From: Brevundimonas lenta | GTDB taxonomy: Bacteria; Pseudomonadota; Alphaproteobacteria; Caulobacterales; Caulobacteraceae | Direction of reading: 5' to 3' | Assembly: GCF_014196335.1 (NCBI RefSeq) | Contig: NZ_JACIDM010000001.1 | Location: 310,001 to 374,000, forward strand | Length of the DNA stretch: 64,000 nucleotides | Notes under the pieces: generated by a model | Told to the model about the DNA's origin: nothing | Databases searched by the model: none | Seen by the model: the letters and a program-made list of their open reading frames with translations, nothing else | Program-made: the position numbers and the translations under genes | Part shown: positions 26,497-34,394 of the stretch, in pieces | Layout of the letters: every line of letters begins with the position of its first letter | Numbering within the stretch: position 1 is the first letter of the stretch

Positions 26497-26991
26497 ATGC
26501 GCCGTCTGATCCTGCCCGCCCTGCTGTTCCTCGCCGCCTGTTCGCCGGAGAGCGAACCCGAAGGGCCGGGGCTGTCTTTCCGCGTCGACAGCGGCGCCCT
26601 GGCCTGGAGCGTCGCCGACGGGGCGCCCGCGGCCCTGGTGCTGAGCCGGGAAACGACGCCGGGGACGGCGCGGCCGGTGCTGATCATCAGCTGCGACGGC
26701 CTGAAGACCGGCGGGCTGGACGTGCGCCTGTTCCGGGCCGAGCCGACGTTGACGCCGCTGGAGCTGACGGCCGGGGCGGCGACGCTGACGGTTCCGGGCC
26801 AGCCCGGACAGGTCGGCGACCAGACGCGGCTGAAGGGCGAGGGCGAACTGCCGGCGGATTGGGCCGGGGCGATCGCGGGCGCGCGGATGCTGAAGCTGCG
26901 ATACGGCGATCAGGGCATCGAGGTGCAGGGACCGGGACGCGAGATGGCCGATGCGTTCGGTCGCCATTGCCGGACCCTGGAACGGGCGTGA
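26497..26991 (+). CDS. Putative lipoprotein, unknown function
   Basis: A 164-aa protein with a lipoprotein signal [15 protein letters not shown], lipobox LAAC. The mature part contains [20 protein letters not shown], LVLSCREs-like strands, [14 protein letters not shown], and [20 protein letters not shown], a beta-rich layout similar to small periplasmic proteins of Caulobacterales. It is divergent from ftsK with 118 bp between the starts. I do not recognise a characterised family, and function is unknown. Confidence 0.7.
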   Translation: MRRLILPALLFLAACSPESEPEGPGLSFRVDSGALAWSVADGAPAALVLSRETTPGTARPVLIISCDGLKTGGLDVRLFRAEPTLTPLELTAGAATLTVPGQPGQVGDQTRLKGEGELPADWAGAIAGARMLKLRYGDQGIEVQGPGREMADAFGRHCRTLERA

Positions 26992-27053
26992 CGCAGCGAC
27001 GCGATCCGCGCGCTCAAGTAGCGCGAAGCGCGATAGCGCCCTAGAAAGTCCGC

Positions 27054-28307
27054 ATGACCCGCTCCGATCGTCCTGACGTGATCATCGCCGGCGCCGGCAT
27101 GGCGGGCGCGACCTTCGCCCTCGCCGCCGCGCAGGGCGGGCTGAAGGTGGTGCTGGTCGATCCGCAGCCGTTCAGCGCCCAGCTGGCGCCGACCTTCGAC
27201 GGCCGGTCCACGGCCATCGCCTATTCGACCTTCCGCATGCTGGACGCGCTGGGCGTCGGCGAGGCCCTGCGGCCGCACGCCTGCCGCATGGACCGCATCC
27301 TGGTGACGGACGGGCGCCGTCCGGGTGCGGCGACGAAGGCGGCCTCGTCGGCCTTCCTGCGGTTCGACGCCGACGAGATCGGCGACCGCAACGGCGGCGA
27401 ACCGCTGGGCTATATGGTCGAGAACCGGCGCATCCGTTCGGCCCTGGCCGAGGCGGTGACCGCGGCCGGGATCGAGGTGCGGGCTCCTGCGGCGGTGGCG
27501 ACGGTGACGCCGGGACCAGGCGGCGTGACCGTGACCCTGGCCGACGGGACGGCTCTGGAGGCGTCGCTGGTGGTCGGGGCCGAGGGGCGCGGTTCGCGGG
27601 TGCGGCAGCAGGCCGGGATCGACACCGTCGGCTGGAGCTACGACCAGGGCGGCGTCGTCGCCACGGTTTCGATGGGCCGGGACCACGGCAATGTGGCGCA
27701 TGAGTATTTCCTGCCGGCGGGTCCGTTCGCCATCCTGCCCCTGACCGAACGCCGCGCCAGCCTGGTGTGGACCGAGACCAGCCGCCGGGCCGAGGCGCTG
27801 AAGAGCGCGTCCGACGCGGCCTTCCACGCCCATCTGATGCGGCGGTTCGGGGACTATCTGGAAGACGTCACGGTGGTGGGACCGCGCTTCGTCTATCCGC
27901 TGTCGCTGCAGCTGGCCGAGGAGCTGACGGCCCCGCGCACGGCCCTGATCGGCGACGCGGCGCATGCCGTGCACCCGGTGGCGGGACAGGGGCTGAACAT
28001 GGGTCTGAAGGACGCCGCGGCCCTGGCCGAGGTGCTGGTCGAGGCCATGCGGCTGGGCGAGGACATCGGTTCGGAGATCGTGCTGGACCGCTACGCCCGC
28101 TGGCGGCGGTTCGACAACACGGTGCTGACCGCAGGGTTCGACGGCTTCGTGCGGCTGTTCTCGAACGACGCCGCGCCGGTGCGGCTTGCGCGGGATATCG
28201 GCATCGCCGCGGTGAACCGGATTCCCGCGCTGCGGAAGGCTTTCATGCACGAGGCGGGCGGCGCGACCGGCGACCTGCCGCGGCTGTTGAGAGGGGAAGC
28301 GGTTTGA
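27054..28307 (+). CDS. UbiH/UbiF/COQ6-family FAD-dependent monooxygenase
   Basis: A 417-aa flavoprotein hydroxylase of ubiquinone biosynthesis. FAD-binding motifs are VIIAGAGMAGATFALAAAQG near residue 9 and the DG motif VVGAEGRGSRVR near 180, then ALIGDAAHAVHPVAGQGLNM with the second FAD contact. The RSTAIAYSTFRMLDALG region at about 50 is typical of UbiH/Coq6-type enzymes. Which ring position it hydroxylates (C5, C6 or C1) cannot be decided from this window; alphaproteobacteria often have one or two broad enzymes. Its TGA overlaps the ATG of a small, apparently frameshifted lipoprotein gene (28305-28309), so the two are likely co-transcribed. Confidence 0.9.
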   Translation: MTRSDRPDVIIAGAGMAGATFALAAAQGGLKVVLVDPQPFSAQLAPTFDGRSTAIAYSTFRMLDALGVGEALRPHACRMDRILVTDGRRPGAATKAASSAFLRFDADEIGDRNGGEPLGYMVENRRIRSALAEAVTAAGIEVRAPAAVATVTPGPGGVTVTLADGTALEASLVVGAEGRGSRVRQQAGIDTVGWSYDQGGVVATVSMGRDHGNVAHEYFLPAGPFAILPLTERRASLVWTETSRRAEALKSASDAAFHAHLMRRFGDYLEDVTVVGPRFVYPLSLQLAEELTAPRTALIGDAAHAVHPVAGQGLNMGLKDAAALAEVLVEAMRLGEDIGSEIVLDRYARWRRFDNTVLTAGFDGFVRLFSNDAAPVRLARDIGIAAVNRIPALRKAFMHEAGGATGDLPRLLRGEAV

Positions 28308-28562
28308 TGCGCGCTTTGGCTCTTGTCGGGATGGCGGCCGTTCTTGTGACGGGCTGCGCGACTTCCGCGCCCGCGGGACCGACCACGACGGAATTTTCGG
28401 CCCTGGTCCCGGACCGGGTCGTCCGTCAGGTCGAGTGCGCCTTCATCGCCGAGGAAGGAATGGACCTGCCGCTACCAGCGAGTGGCCGACGGGGGCGCCT
28501 GGGAGACGCAGGATGCGGTCGTCGCGCGCGACGGGGCCCGCTGGATCCTGATCGACGGCTGA
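28307..28562 (+). pseudogene. Frameshifted small lipoprotein gene
   Basis: Starts at the ATG 28307, coupled to the UbiH-type stop, with a lipobox signal MRALALVGMAAVLVTGC. The protein is sensible as far as VRQVECAFIAEEG (28431-28461). Continuing in that frame gives an arginine- and glycine-rich tail, whereas the next frame from about 28452 reads EWTCRYQRVADGGAWETQD and then AVVARDGARWILIDG with a stop at 28560-28562, just before the Trm112 gene. This looks like a single-base insertion in the GAGGAAGGAATGG region. Either the gene is broken or the assembly has a sequencing error. The intact product would be an approximately 84-aa lipoprotein of unknown function. Confidence 0.7.
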
Positions 28563-28566
28563 TCGC

Positions 28567-28761
28567 CTAGTCGAGCTGGCGCGCTTCTTCCGGCAGCATG
28601 ATCGGCACGCCGTCTCGGATCGGGAACGCCAGTTGGGCGCCGGCGGAGACCAGTTCCTGGCGGTCGCGATCATAGGTCAGGCGGCCGCGGGTGACCGGGC
28701 ACACCAGCACCTCGAGCAGGCGCGGATCGACGGCGTTGGGGGTCTGGAAGGTGTCGCTCAT
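28567..28761 (-). CDS. Trm112 family protein
   Basis: A 64-aa protein with the Trm112/YcaR core: [20 protein letters not shown], then [20 protein letters not shown] and PEEARQLD. Bacterial members are small beta proteins of uncertain role, and some activate methyltransferases. Only one cysteine is present, so it lacks the zinc site of eukaryotic Trm112. The start is the ATG at 28761 ([13 protein letters not shown]). Its last bases abut the frameshifted lipoprotein region. A heptamer tandem repeat lies 19 bases upstream of its start. Confidence 0.88.
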   Translation of the reverse strand: MSDTFQTPNAVDPRLLEVLVCPVTRGRLTYDRDRQELVSAGAQLAFPIRDGVPIMLPEEARQLD

Positions 28762-28776
28762 CGTCGGGACCCGCGA

Positions 28777-28828
<52 letters not shown>

Positions 28829-28886
28829 GGATGGCCGGCCCCACCTCCAGTGCCCTGTGCGTCGCAGACGCGAAGCAGGGAGCACC

Positions 28887-28901
28887 AATCACTAGCCACT
28901 T
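28887..28901. repeat. Inverted partner of the heptamer array
   Basis: AATCACTAGCCACTT, the reverse complement of the right end of the GGCTAGT array about 61 bases away. The two can fold into a 14-bp stem in single-stranded DNA or RNA, which might act as a transcription terminator or replication slippage hot spot for the LON-domain gene. No T-run follows on either strand. Confidence 0.55.
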
Positions 28902-28905
28902 GTCT

Positions 28906-29565
28906 TCACTGCATGGACTGGGCTTCGCCCTCGCCGCCGTCGGCCGCGCCGATGCGCATCAGGGCGGTGAGGACCTCGGCCCGTTCGTCGAGACGCGGGG
29001 CCTCCAGCAGGGCCTGTTTCTCGGGCGGGTCGAAGGGCAGAGCCATGGCCAGGCTGTTGACCAGGGCCTCGGGTGGGGCGGTCTCGGCGGTCTCCCAGTC
29101 GATGTCGAGGCCGCGGGTCTCGAGATAGGCCTTCAGCGCTTCCAGAAGGCCTTCACGATCCAGCGCGCCTTCGCCGGCGGCGGGGGCGGTGAGGTCGCTC
29201 TCGAAATCCTCGAAGGCGGCGCGGACCTGGCGGTAGGGCGTCTGGACCAGCAGTTCCGTGGACAGACGGAAGCGGGCGCAGCCGGTCAGGGTGATCAGAT
29301 AGCGGCCGTCGGAGGTCTCGTTGAAGCTGGTGATGCGTCCCGCGCATCCGACCGGCAACAGCCCGGGGAGGCTGCTGCCGCCGGGGAAGGGCTGGATCAT
29401 GCCGATGATGCGGTCGCCGGCCATGGCGTCGTCGACCATGTTCAGATAGCGCGGCTCGAAGATGTTGAGCGGCAGCTGGCCGCGCGGCAGCAACAGGACG
29501 CCGGACAGGGGAAAGACCGGTATCACCTGCGGCAGGTCGGCGGCCCTGATGTATCCCTGAGCCAA
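28906..29565 (-). CDS. Stand-alone LON substrate-binding domain protein
   Basis: A 219-aa protein with the N-terminal substrate-binding fold of Lon but no ATPase or protease domain. Core motifs are VIPVFPLSGVLLLPRGQLPL, LNIFEPRYLNMVDDAMAGDR, IIGMIQPF, GCAGRITSFNETSDGRYLIT and LTGCARFRL. The end is helical, ELLVQTPYRQVRAAFEDFES. The start is probably the TTG at 29565, because AAGGAGAGTCCGG precedes it and the product opens AQGYIRAADLPQ. This domain alone often occurs with thioredoxin-like CnoX genes in alphaproteobacteria; its function is unclear but a role in protein quality control is plausible. It lies 11 bp after the CnoX stop and may be in the same transcript. Confidence 0.85.
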   Translation of the reverse strand: MAQGYIRAADLPQVIPVFPLSGVLLLPRGQLPLNIFEPRYLNMVDDAMAGDRIIGMIQPFPGGSSLPGLLPVGCAGRITSFNETSDGRYLITLTGCARFRLSTELLVQTPYRQVRAAFEDFESDLTAPAAGEGALDREGLLEALKAYLETRGLDIDWETAETAPPEALVNSLAMALPFDPPEKQALLEAPRLDERAEVLTALMRIGAADGGEGEAQSMQ

Positions 29566-29576
29566 CCGGACTCTCC

Positions 29577-30479
29577 TTACGCGAACAGCAGCGAAGACAG
29601 GCGACGGCGGCCGTCTCGAGCCACGTCTGAGGCCGCTCCGGCCGCGTCGAAGACGGTGAGCAGCTGTTTGCGGGCGGCTTGGTCGTTCCACTCGCGATCG
29701 GCGGCGACGATCTTCAGCAGATGGTCGACGGCGCCCTTGAAGTCGCCGGAGGAGGCGAGGGTTCCGGCCAGATCGAAGCGGGTCTGGTGGTCGTTCGGAT
29801 CGGCGGCCAGCTTCGCTTCAAGCTCGACTCTGGCGCCGGCGTCGGCGGGCGCCGCAGAGGCCAGCGACAGCTGGGCGCGGACAGACTGAACGGTCGGGTC
29901 CTTCGAGTCGGGCGCGGCCATGGCGATGGTCTGACGGGCCTGGTCGACGTCGCCGTCGGCCAGATAGACCCGGGCCATGCCGGCGATGGCCTTCTCCTGG
30001 CCCGGCTCCAGCGTCAGCACCTGGGCGAAGGCCTGGGCTGCGCCGCCGAGGTCGTTGAGGGACAGGGACTCCTCGCCCAGCGAGAGTAGCTGTTCGATGT
30101 CGGAATTGGCGCTCTCGCCGCCGGTCAGCTTGTCGATGAAGGCCTTCAGCTGGCTTTCCGGCACGGCGCCCTGGAAGCCGTCGACGGGCTGGCCGTTGAC
30201 GAAGGCGTAGACGGTGGGGATCGACTGTACGCGCAGCTGGCCCGCGTAGGCCGGGTTCTTGTCGACGTCGATCTTGACCAGTTTGACCGCTCCGCCGGCG
30301 GCGCGGACGGCCTTCTCCAGCGCGGGGGTCAGCTGACGGCAGGGGCCGCACCAGGTGGCCCAGAAGTCGACCAGCACCGGCTGGGTCTTCGACGCCTCGA
30401 TGACGTCCTTCATGAAGCCGGCGTCGGAACCTTCCTTGATCAGGTCTTCAGGCGGCGAGGTCGGATCGGCGAGGGTCAT
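29577..30479 (-). CDS. cnoX: Chaperedoxin CnoX (thioredoxin-TPR protein)
   Basis: A 300-aa protein with an N-terminal thioredoxin domain and TPR-like C-terminal repeats, the CnoX/YbbN architecture. The thioredoxin motif WATWCGPC has the two cysteines at residues 44 and 47, so unlike E. coli CnoX (SxxC) it may be redox-active, as described for Caulobacter CnoX. The C-terminal half (from IEQLLSLGEESLSLNDLGGA) contains repeating helices such as EPGQEKAIAGMARVYLADGD and TLASSGDFKGAVDHLLKIVA. Members protect unfolded proteins during oxidative stress and hand them to GroEL and DnaK. The start ATG follows AGGAC. An in-frame ATG at 30548 would add 23 residues not seen in the family. Confidence 0.9.
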   Translation of the reverse strand: MTLADPTSPPEDLIKEGSDAGFMKDVIEASKTQPVLVDFWATWCGPCRQLTPALEKAVRAAGGAVKLVKIDVDKNPAYAGQLRVQSIPTVYAFVNGQPVDGFQGAVPESQLKAFIDKLTGGESANSDIEQLLSLGEESLSLNDLGGAAQAFAQVLTLEPGQEKAIAGMARVYLADGDVDQARQTIAMAAPDSKDPTVQSVRAQLSLASAAPADAGARVELEAKLAADPNDHQTRFDLAGTLASSGDFKGAVDHLLKIVAADREWNDQAARKQLLTVFDAAGAASDVARDGRRRLSSLLFA

Positions 30480-30561
30480 GTCAGTCCTGTATCGGATCAG
30501 TCGTAACGCGGAAGGCCGTGAGATGGTCCCGAGCCATTCGCGGCTCAAGAGGTCGCGGGGG

Positions 30562-32364
30562 TCAGGTTGGGTCGCCGCCTGCGCCCGCCGGGCTCAGTTT
30601 CCAGCGGATCTTCGTCTCGGAATCCGTCCGGGCCGAACCGCGCACGACGATCTGCAGCGAGCGCCGGGTGAGGCCCTCGTCGACATGGACCGAGGGCTCG
30701 ATGGCCACGTCCGGACCATCGGTCCGGAACCACCAGCCGCGGCCGGAGTGCCCGCGCAGCAGGATGGAGCGGCGGTCGCGGGCCAGCGAGGCCTGAACGC
30801 CCGGCTCCAGCTGGAAGCGCACGGCGTAGGGGGCGGCGATGGCGCGGACGACGTCTTTCTGGCCGGGCGCGGGGTGCAGTCGCTCCTCGGCGCGCAGTTC
30901 GTCGAGGCGCTGGTCGAGGTAGAGGCGGCGCTGGTGCAGCAGGCCATAGTCGTGGACCCAGCCGTCGTGCTCGACCTCCAGCCAGACGGCGCCTTCGCCG
31001 TCGCGCTGGTCGGCGGTGACGTGCAGCGGCCGGCCGATCAGGCGAGCGCCGAGCAGGTCGCCCTTCCAGCCGCCCAGCGGTTCGCCGGTGGTGGTCTCGC
31101 CGAGCGTCAGGGTCGAGTGGCCGGGGGTCAGGCGCAGGCCCTGGCGGTCGGCGGCGCGGGGCGTCCAGCCGCAGCCGGTGATCAGCCGGTCCTTGCCGCA
31201 GACGATCTCCAGCGCCAGCGGCTGGGCGCAGGCGGCGACGGCCCATCCGCCGCGGGCGGGCGGGGCGACGTCGGCGACGACGGTCAGCAGCGGACTGCGG
31301 ACGCGGGTCAGGCCGCCGACGCTGCCGGAAAGATCGGAAACGGCGTCCTCGCCCAGCGCGGCGGCGACGCGGGCCGCGGTCGACGGACCGCCGCCCTGCA
31401 TGGAGATCAGGCGGCCGTCGGGGAGGGTATGCAGCCGCAGGGCGGCGGTCAGGCGGTGGATGGCGGCGCGGACGCCCTCGGGCGCGGCCTCGGACAGCTG
31501 GCCGAGCGCATCCTCGAGCGACAGAAGGTCGAGCAGCAGCTCCATCCCGGCCTCGGGACTGCGACTGGCGTGGGCGCCGTCGGGGCCCACGGCGCGGTCG
31601 AGGGCGCGGGTCAGGCGGCCGAGGGCCTTCCGGCGGATGGCGGCGCCGGGCGGACCGGCGAGGACGCAGCCGACGAGGGCGGCGGCGGTCAGGCGCTCGG
31701 CCAGGGTGGCGACGCCGCCGGGCGGACGCAGCAGCTGGCGGGCCTGGCGACCCAGCACGTCGGCGAGACGCAGGCGCTCGGCCTCGGTGGCGACCTGGCC
31801 CATGCGGCGGGCGGCGCAGGCGAGGACGTAGGCGCGCCGGGCGAGGATGTCGGGATCCCAGGCGAAGGGCGACCAGCGCGAGAAGACCTCGGCCCAGGTC
31901 AGGGTCAGGCGCAGGGCCTCGCGGGCGCCGCGCTCGCCCTGGGCCATCAGCGACGGCAGCCAGGCGAAGGCGTGCAGGTCGACGGCGAAGGCGCGGGTCG
32001 GGCTGGGGCGGTTGAACGGGTCCTCGGGCGCGGGGGCCTCAAGGCTGGAGCCGGCAAGGACGAAGCGGCCGGCGAGGGCGCCCTTGCCGATGGTCGGATC
32101 GACGGGCCGGAAGTCCCGCGGCATCGAGGCGAAGGCCTGGGCGACGCGGCCCTTCAGGGTCAGGGCGTAGCCGGGCAGGCCGTAGAGCTCGATCCACAGT
32201 TGACGGGTGAGCATGCGTCCGGTGAGCGCCGGCCACAGCGATGCGCCGGTGGAGGCGCCGGTGGCGCGAACCGGGGTGCGGACGGGCGCGCCGCGCAGGC
32301 CGGGGATTTCGCCGGGCGCGGGCCCGCCGCCTTCCGGGCGGGCGAAGGGACCGAACGGGCTCAC
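30562..32364 (-). CDS. Heparinase II/III family protein
   Basis: A 600-aa protein of the heparinase II/III-like family. The first third is alpha-helical with WIELYGLPGYALTLKGRVAQ, RAFAVDLHAFAWLPSLMAQG and FSRWSPFAWDPDILARRAYV. The C-terminal half is beta-rich, with FVLAGSSLEAPAPEDP near its start and LEVEHDGWVHDYGLLHQRRL, YLDQRLDELRAEERLHPAP and the RGWWFRTDGPDVAIEPSVHV strands. Catalytic residues for a polysaccharide lyase are not identifiable with confidence, so the substrate, possibly a cell-wall or capsular glycan, is unknown. The start is the GTG at 32364 overlapping the rpe stop. rpe followed by a heparinase-like gene and purH is a conserved alphaproteobacterial order; here purH is 2 kb further along. 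Confidence 0.85.
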   Translation of the reverse strand: MSPFGPFARPEGGGPAPGEIPGLRGAPVRTPVRATGASTGASLWPALTGRMLTRQLWIELYGLPGYALTLKGRVAQAFASMPRDFRPVDPTIGKGALAGRFVLAGSSLEAPAPEDPFNRPSPTRAFAVDLHAFAWLPSLMAQGERGAREALRLTLTWAEVFSRWSPFAWDPDILARRAYVLACAARRMGQVATEAERLRLADVLGRQARQLLRPPGGVATLAERLTAAALVGCVLAGPPGAAIRRKALGRLTRALDRAVGPDGAHASRSPEAGMELLLDLLSLEDALGQLSEAAPEGVRAAIHRLTAALRLHTLPDGRLISMQGGGPSTAARVAAALGEDAVSDLSGSVGGLTRVRSPLLTVVADVAPPARGGWAVAACAQPLALEIVCGKDRLITGCGWTPRAADRQGLRLTPGHSTLTLGETTTGEPLGGWKGDLLGARLIGRPLHVTADQRDGEGAVWLEVEHDGWVHDYGLLHQRRLYLDQRLDELRAEERLHPAPGQKDVVRAIAAPYAVRFQLEPGVQASLARDRRSILLRGHSGRGWWFRTDGPDVAIEPSVHVDEGLTRRSLQIVVRGSARTDSETKIRWKLSPAGAGGDPT

Positions 32365-33020
32365 GCGGACTTCAGCGCCTGGATGTTGGCGGCGTAGGCG
32401 GACGGACCGCCCTTGAAGACGAAGGAACCGGCCACGAGGGCGTCGGCCCCGGCGGCGACGCAGGCGCCGGCGTTGGCGGAGGTCACGCCGCCGTCGACCT
32501 GGAGGTGCGCCTTCGAACCGGCGGCGTCGAGGATGGCGCGGGTGCGCTCGATCTTGCGCAGGGCGCTTTCGATGAAGGACTGGCCGCCGAAGCCCGGATT
32601 GACCGACATCAGCAAGACCACGTCGACCAGATCGACGACCTCCTCGAGGATGTTCAGCGGCGTGCCGGGGTTGAACACCACGCCCGCCCTGGCGCCCAGC
32701 TGGCGGATGCGGCCGAGGGTGCGGTGCAGGTGCGGGCCGCTTTCCGGGTGGACGGTCAGGATGTCCGCGCCGGCGTCGCGATAGGCCTCCAGCCACGGAT
32801 CGACCGGAGCGACCATCAGGTGCACGTCGAACGGCAGGCTGGTGTGCGGACGGATCGCTTTCACGATGTCCGGACCCATGGTCAGGTTCGGCACGAAATG
32901 GCCGTCCATGACGTCGACGTGGATCCAGTCGGCGCCGGCGGTTTCAAGGGCGCGGACCTCTTCACCCAGGCGGGCGAAGTCGCTGGCGAGGATGGACGGA
33001 CAGATCAGGGGAGCAGCCAT
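32361..33020 (-). CDS. rpe: Ribulose-phosphate 3-epimerase
   Basis: Interconverts ribulose 5-phosphate and xylulose 5-phosphate in the pentose phosphate pathway. The 219-aa TIM barrel has the characteristic opening ICPSILASDFARLGEEVRAL, then DWIHVDVMDGHFVPNLTMGP with the metal-binding histidine, FDVHLMVAPV, LHRTLGRIRQLGARAGVVFN, the VLLMSVNPGFGGQSFIESAL phosphate-binding loop and VDGGVTSANAGACVAAGADA. All catalytic motifs appear intact. Its TGA overlaps the GTG of the heparinase-like gene. Confidence 0.96.
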   Translation of the reverse strand: MAAPLICPSILASDFARLGEEVRALETAGADWIHVDVMDGHFVPNLTMGPDIVKAIRPHTSLPFDVHLMVAPVDPWLEAYRDAGADILTVHPESGPHLHRTLGRIRQLGARAGVVFNPGTPLNILEEVVDLVDVVLLMSVNPGFGGQSFIESALRKIERTRAILDAAGSKAHLQVDGGVTSANAGACVAAGADALVAGSFVFKGGPSAYAANIQALKSA

Positions 33021-33122
33021 GCCTCCGGATAAGGCGGCTCGCCCGCGCGGGCAAGCCGACGGCTGGGTTTGGGCGCCGGCTCAGGCTACACGGTTTGGTC
33101 ATCGCAGCCGCAAGGGGTCGTC

Positions 33123-33587
33123 ATGAGTGAGTATGTCGCCACCGTCGAATGGAGTCGGGGCGACCAGCCCTTCCTCGACAACAAATACGCCCGCGCCCAC
33201 GACTGGCGCTTCGACGGGGGCGCGGTGGTGCGCGGATCGTCGGCCCCCGGCAGCGTGCCGGTGCCGATGTCGGACCCCGCTGCGGTGGACCCCGAGGAGG
33301 CCCTGGTGGCGGCCGTCTCGAGCTGCCACATGCTGTTTTTCCTGGGCTTTGCGGCCAAGGCCGGCTTCGTCGTCGACCGTTATCGCGACCAGGCGGTCGG
33401 GATCATGAGCCGGGACGACCGGGGCAAGGTCTCGATCACGGCGGTGACGTTGCGCCCCGCCATCGACTTTTCAGGCGACAACCGGCCCGACGCGGCGGCG
33501 ATCGATGACCTGCATCACCGGTCGCATGAGCATTGCTACGTCGCCAATTCGATCCGCGCGCCGGTGACGATCGAGCCCCAAGGCTGA
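33123..33587 (+). CDS. OsmC family protein
   Basis: A 154-aa OsmC/Ohr-type peroxide-handling protein. The first reactive cysteine is in AAVSSCHMLFFLGFAAKAGF and the second in HHRSHEHCYVANSIRAPVTI, the usual two-cysteine arrangement of OsmC-fold hydroperoxide reductases. VPMSDPAAVDPEEALVAAV is the helix that precedes the first cysteine. The start is the ATG at 33123; an in-frame ATG at 33069 would lengthen the N-terminus. It is convergent with the hydrolase gene. Whether it reduces organic peroxides in particular is not shown. Confidence 0.88.
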   Translation: MSEYVATVEWSRGDQPFLDNKYARAHDWRFDGGAVVRGSSAPGSVPVPMSDPAAVDPEEALVAAVSSCHMLFFLGFAAKAGFVVDRYRDQAVGIMSRDDRGKVSITAVTLRPAIDFSGDNRPDAAAIDDLHHRSHEHCYVANSIRAPVTIEPQG

Positions 33588-33591
33588 ATCG

Positions 33592-34347
33592 TCAGGGCTG
33601 AGGAGCGACGGCTACGTCCTCCAGCAGGGCGACGAAGCGGCGTTCGGCCTCGTCGGCCAGTTCCGGGTGATAGCGCATGGGCGGCGAGGCGCCGGGTTCG
33701 TCGAAGGCGTGGGTGCCCTCGGCGACCCAGGTCTCGACGTCTGCGCCGCAGTTGCGGACCATGGCGTGAACGTTCTCGGCGTTGCGCACCGTGGTCAGGT
33801 GATCGGCGCGCGAGATGACGGCCAGGGTCTTCGGGCAGTGTTTCCACGGCCGCATGCGGTTCAGGGCCGCCGGCCCGATGTACGGATAGGCGAGATAGAC
33901 GGCCAGGACGCCGCCGAGGTCGACGGCGCCGGGGTCGGCGAGGCCGAGACTGCGGGGGCGACGGTCGGCGCTCATGGCCTCCATGATGCCCCAGCCGCCG
34001 TGGCTCCATCCCGCCAGTGCGATCTTCATCGAGTCCACGTCCCGCCGCCGGGACACGCCGTCCAGGGCCGCCAGCACGTCGCCGGCGCGCTTGTCGCCGC
34101 GCAGCATCAGGCCGGTGCAGACCGTCAGCAGGGCCAGTTCCCGGCTCCAGCCGCGCGCGCCCCAGGAATCGACGATGAAGGCGCGCCATCCGGCCGCCTT
34201 CGCCGCCGCGGCGTAGCGGGGCAGGTGGTCGCGCAGGCCGCCGCAACCGTGGAACAGGATGACGGCCGGGCGCGGCCGGTCGTCATCGGCGCCGACCACA
34301 GTGGTACGGGCCTCAAGCAGTTTCCAGCGGTCGGCGAGCGTGTCCAT
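33592..34347 (-). CDS. Dienelactone hydrolase-like alpha/beta hydrolase
   Basis: A 251-aa protein of the alpha/beta-hydrolase superfamily. The oxyanion region is AVILFHGCGGLRDHLPRYAA, the nucleophile elbow is GWSHGGWG with the catalytic serine, and the acid and histidine are probably in LAVISRADHL and EGTHAFDE. This pattern fits dienelactone-hydrolase-related enzymes. The substrate is unknown and the rest of any catabolic pathway is absent. It is convergent with the OsmC gene (stops four bases apart), and its start lies 47 bp from the purH stop region on the same strand, so it may be co-transcribed with purH. Confidence 0.82.
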   Translation of the reverse strand: MDTLADRWKLLEARTTVVGADDDRPRPAVILFHGCGGLRDHLPRYAAAAKAAGWRAFIVDSWGARGWSRELALLTVCTGLMLRGDKRAGDVLAALDGVSRRRDVDSMKIALAGWSHGGWGIMEAMSADRRPRSLGLADPGAVDLGGVLAVYLAYPYIGPAALNRMRPWKHCPKTLAVISRADHLTTVRNAENVHAMVRNCGADVETWVAEGTHAFDEPGASPPMRYHPELADEAERRFVALLEDVAVAPQP

Positions 34348-34394
34348 GCGCCGACCTTAGCGTTTTCCGGGGGCGGGAGAAGGTGGCTGGCGGC

